17,981 nt of DNA from Bacteroidota bacterium (GTDB taxonomy: Bacteria > Bacteroidota > Bacteroidia > Chitinophagales > Chitinophagaceae), in assembly GCA_023391315.1 (NCBI GenBank), contig JAEWBD010000452.1, forward strand, positions 1 through 17,981, in the 5' to 3' direction. The notes below the pieces were generated by a model, which was not told the origin of the DNA, made no database searches, and saw only the letters and a list, made by a program, of their open reading frames with translations. Each line of letters opens with the position of its first letter. The first letter of the stretch is position 1. Of the stretch, positions 16,557 through 17,981 are shown one piece after another. The position numbers and the translations under genes were made by a program.

Positions 16557-16937
16557 ATGGAAGAAGGTAAAAGACAAAAACAGGTGGCAGCGGTTATTGC
16601 AGAAGATATGAATGATATTTTCAGGCGGTTAAACCTGAATATGATAAATGGCGGCATGGTTTCCATTTCTTCAGTTAAAGTAACGCCAGACCTGCTGGAA
16701 GCAAGAATATATGTAAGCATGTACCAGGTGCAGGATGAAAATGCTGCTTTAAAAAAAATTGAGAACCAGGCATGGGAAATTAAGAAAGAGCTTGCCAGCC
16801 GTGTAAAACATCAATTGCGGCGCATACCGGTTTTAAAATTTTACCTTGATGATACGCTTGACCATGTTTTTAAGATGGAAGAATTGTTTAAGCAGATAAA
16901 TGAGGAAAAGAAGCCGCCTGCCCCTGAAGGGGAATGA
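16557..16937 (+). CDS. rbfA: Ribosome-binding factor A
   Basis: RbfA is a small KH-fold protein that binds the 30S subunit and assists late 16S rRNA 5'-end maturation, including during cold adaptation. The 126-residue protein shows the family pattern: an N-terminal helix starting EGKRQKQVAAVIAEDMNDIF (3-22), a VSISSVKVTPDLLEARIYVSMY strand region (35-56) and the KH helices ending in LRRIPVLKFYLDD (87-99) and the D-x-hydrophobic tail. A good Shine-Dalgarno AAAGG (16545-16549) lies 7 bases before the ATG, which supports this start and is unusually clear for this window. The C-terminal tail is charged and Pro-rich. The FtsX/LolC-type permease gene follows after 54 bases, a likely two-gene unit. 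Confidence 0.93.
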   Translation: MEEGKRQKQVAAVIAEDMNDIFRRLNLNMINGGMVSISSVKVTPDLLEARIYVSMYQVQDENAALKKIENQAWEIKKELASRVKHQLRRIPVLKFYLDDTLDHVFKMEELFKQINEEKKPPAPEGE

Positions 16938-16991
16938 GACAATGATTAATAACATTCACACAATAAAATTTTCCCTTTAGGAAACCGGGGT

Positions 16992-17981
16992 ATGAACTTC
17001 CTCTTTGCCTGGCGCTACTTTAAATCAAAAAAGTCCACCAATGCCATCAACATTATTGCGTGGATAAGCATGATTGCTATCATGGTAAGTACTGCTGCGC
17101 TGATAATTGTATTAAGTGTGTTTAACGGCTTTGAAGACCTTGTAAAAAACCTGTATGGCGATTTCTATGCCGACATAAAAGTCACACCAAAACAAGGCAA
17201 ATTTTTTACAGCCGATACCGCTTTTATACAAAAAGTAAAATCTGTAAACGGGGTTGATAAATTAAGCTTTACCGTTGAAGAAAAGGCAGTGCTGGTAAAT
17301 GGCAGCGATTACCAGACCATTGTTTTTTTAAAGGGCGTTGATAATAATTATAATACGGTAAATAAATTATCACATTACATAACCGACGGTAAATATGAAC
17401 TTGGTACACCGGATTCGCCGGACATTGTTTCCGGTTCGGGCATTGCGAATGCCGTAGGCGCTTTTCCCGGTTTAACGCAGCAGCCGCTTGTTATTTATTT
17501 ACCTAACCGCAAAGCAAATAATTTCAATAGCCTTAATGCCATGCATTCGTTTGAAGTAAAACCTGCAGGCATTTTTTCGGTGCAGCAGGAGTTTGATGAT
17601 AAGTATGCTTTTACCAATCTTGCCTTTGTACAGTACATGCTCGATCTTACTGCAAATGAATACAGCAGCATTGAACTATCTGCTAAAAATGCTGATAAAA
17701 CAAATGACATTAAAAAGCAACTGCAAAAATTATTGGGCGAACAATACCTTGTTAAAACGAGCTATGAACAAAACCAGAGTTTGTTTACCGTAATGCAAAT
17801 TGAGAAATGGGTTATCTATGGTATCCTTTCATTAATACTTGTTGTGGCGGCATTTAATATGATTGGTGCCTTAACCATGCTGGTGCTGGAAAAAGAAAAA
17901 GATATAGCTGTATTAAAAGCAATGGGCGCATCGGAAAAACGCATTCAGAATATTTTTTTAAGCGAAGGGTTTGTGCTGGCC
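16992..17981 (+). CDS. FtsX/LolC-E-type ABC permease (partial, 3' end off window)
   Basis: The frame is open from the ATG at 16992 to the last base of the window, 330 codons with no stop. The product begins MNFLFAWRYFKSKKS, the usual start of lipoprotein-releasing-system (LolC/LolE) permeases. It then has a first membrane helix at about 20-44 ending VLSVFNGFED, and a periplasmic MacB-type domain at about 50-265. The first helix of the FtsX core follows at about 273-300, with the conserved EKEKDIAVLKAMGAS segment after it (301-315). The remaining two helices should lie beyond the edge. In Gram-negatives such permeases work with a LolD-type ATPase to release lipoproteins from the inner membrane, or form MacB-like exporters; here the partner ATPase is not in view. 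An AGGA at 16979-16982 may serve as ribosome-binding site. It follows rbfA by 54 bases. Confidence 0.9.
   Translation, partial: MNFLFAWRYFKSKKSTNAINIIAWISMIAIMVSTAALIIVLSVFNGFEDLVKNLYGDFYADIKVTPKQGKFFTADTAFIQKVKSVNGVDKLSFTVEEKAVLVNGSDYQTIVFLKGVDNNYNTVNKLSHYITDGKYELGTPDSPDIVSGSGIANAVGAFPGLTQQPLVIYLPNRKANNFNSLNAMHSFEVKPAGIFSVQQEFDDKYAFTNLAFVQYMLDLTANEYSSIELSAKNADKTNDIKKQLQKLLGEQYLVKTSYEQNQSLFTVMQIEKWVIYGILSLILVVAAFNMIGALTMLVLEKEKDIAVLKAMGASEKRIQNIFLSEGFVLA

Noticed and set aside
16970..16984. TTTCC-N5-GGAAA hairpin between rbfA and the permease gene as a terminator
   Set aside because: The stem is only 5 base pairs, has no following T-run and lies just 7 bases before a start codon; CCCC-TGAA-GGGG at 16921-16932 is inside the rbfA coding end and also lacks a T-run.
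1..17981. Search for CRISPR arrays, tRNA/rRNA genes, insertion-sequence ends, prophage or defence genes
   Set aside because: No regularly spaced repeats, cloverleaf-like segments, transposase or integrase motifs, or known defence-protein motifs were seen by eye. A computational scan was not possible.

Overview
The window looks like a chromosomal segment from a member of the Bacteroidota, most likely the Chitinophagaceae or a close relative. The evidence is a SusC/SusD outer-membrane pair, a Bacteroidota-type topoisomerase IV A subunit, a citrulline-utilisation-type hydrolase (CtlX family), a promoter of the form TTG-N20-TAnnTTTG, mostly weak Shine-Dalgarno sequences and a moderately A+T-rich composition. 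I assigned the taxon from gene content and protein style only; no search was run.

Layout, left to right. (1) Positions 1-4028, plus strand: the 3' part of parC (its N-terminus lies off the left edge), then an ABC-F ATPase gene with its own well-formed promoter. (2) Positions 4043-6692, minus strand: a CPA1-type Na+/H+ antiporter gene followed by a ctlX-like gene, which converges on the ABC-F gene with a 14-base gap. (3) Positions 6873-8692, plus strand: an MtfA-like zinc peptidase with an N-terminal membrane anchor, then metF. (4) Positions 8743-13212, minus strand: a two-gene susC-susD operon ending in a clear intrinsic terminator. (5) Positions 13453-16434, minus strand: an MsbA-like ABC exporter followed 36 bases later by a multi-spanning membrane protein with a Cys/His-rich soluble segment. 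(6) Positions 16557-17981, plus strand: rbfA and an FtsX/LolC-type permease gene that runs off the right edge without a stop codon.

Most of the window is core housekeeping: DNA topology, translation (ABC-F, RbfA), one-carbon metabolism (MetF), ion homeostasis and envelope export. The accessory-looking parts are the SusCD pair, which has no degradative enzyme or dedicated regulator in view, and the exporter/membrane-protein pair. No tRNA, rRNA, CRISPR array, insertion sequence, prophage or defence island was seen. No intergenic gap exceeds 300 bases; the longest is about 240 bases, upstream of susC. I did not find a convincing new system. The best leads are the uncharacterised membrane protein next to the exporter, an inverted repeat upstream of susC, and a heptanucleotide repeat inside the linker of the ABC-F gene.
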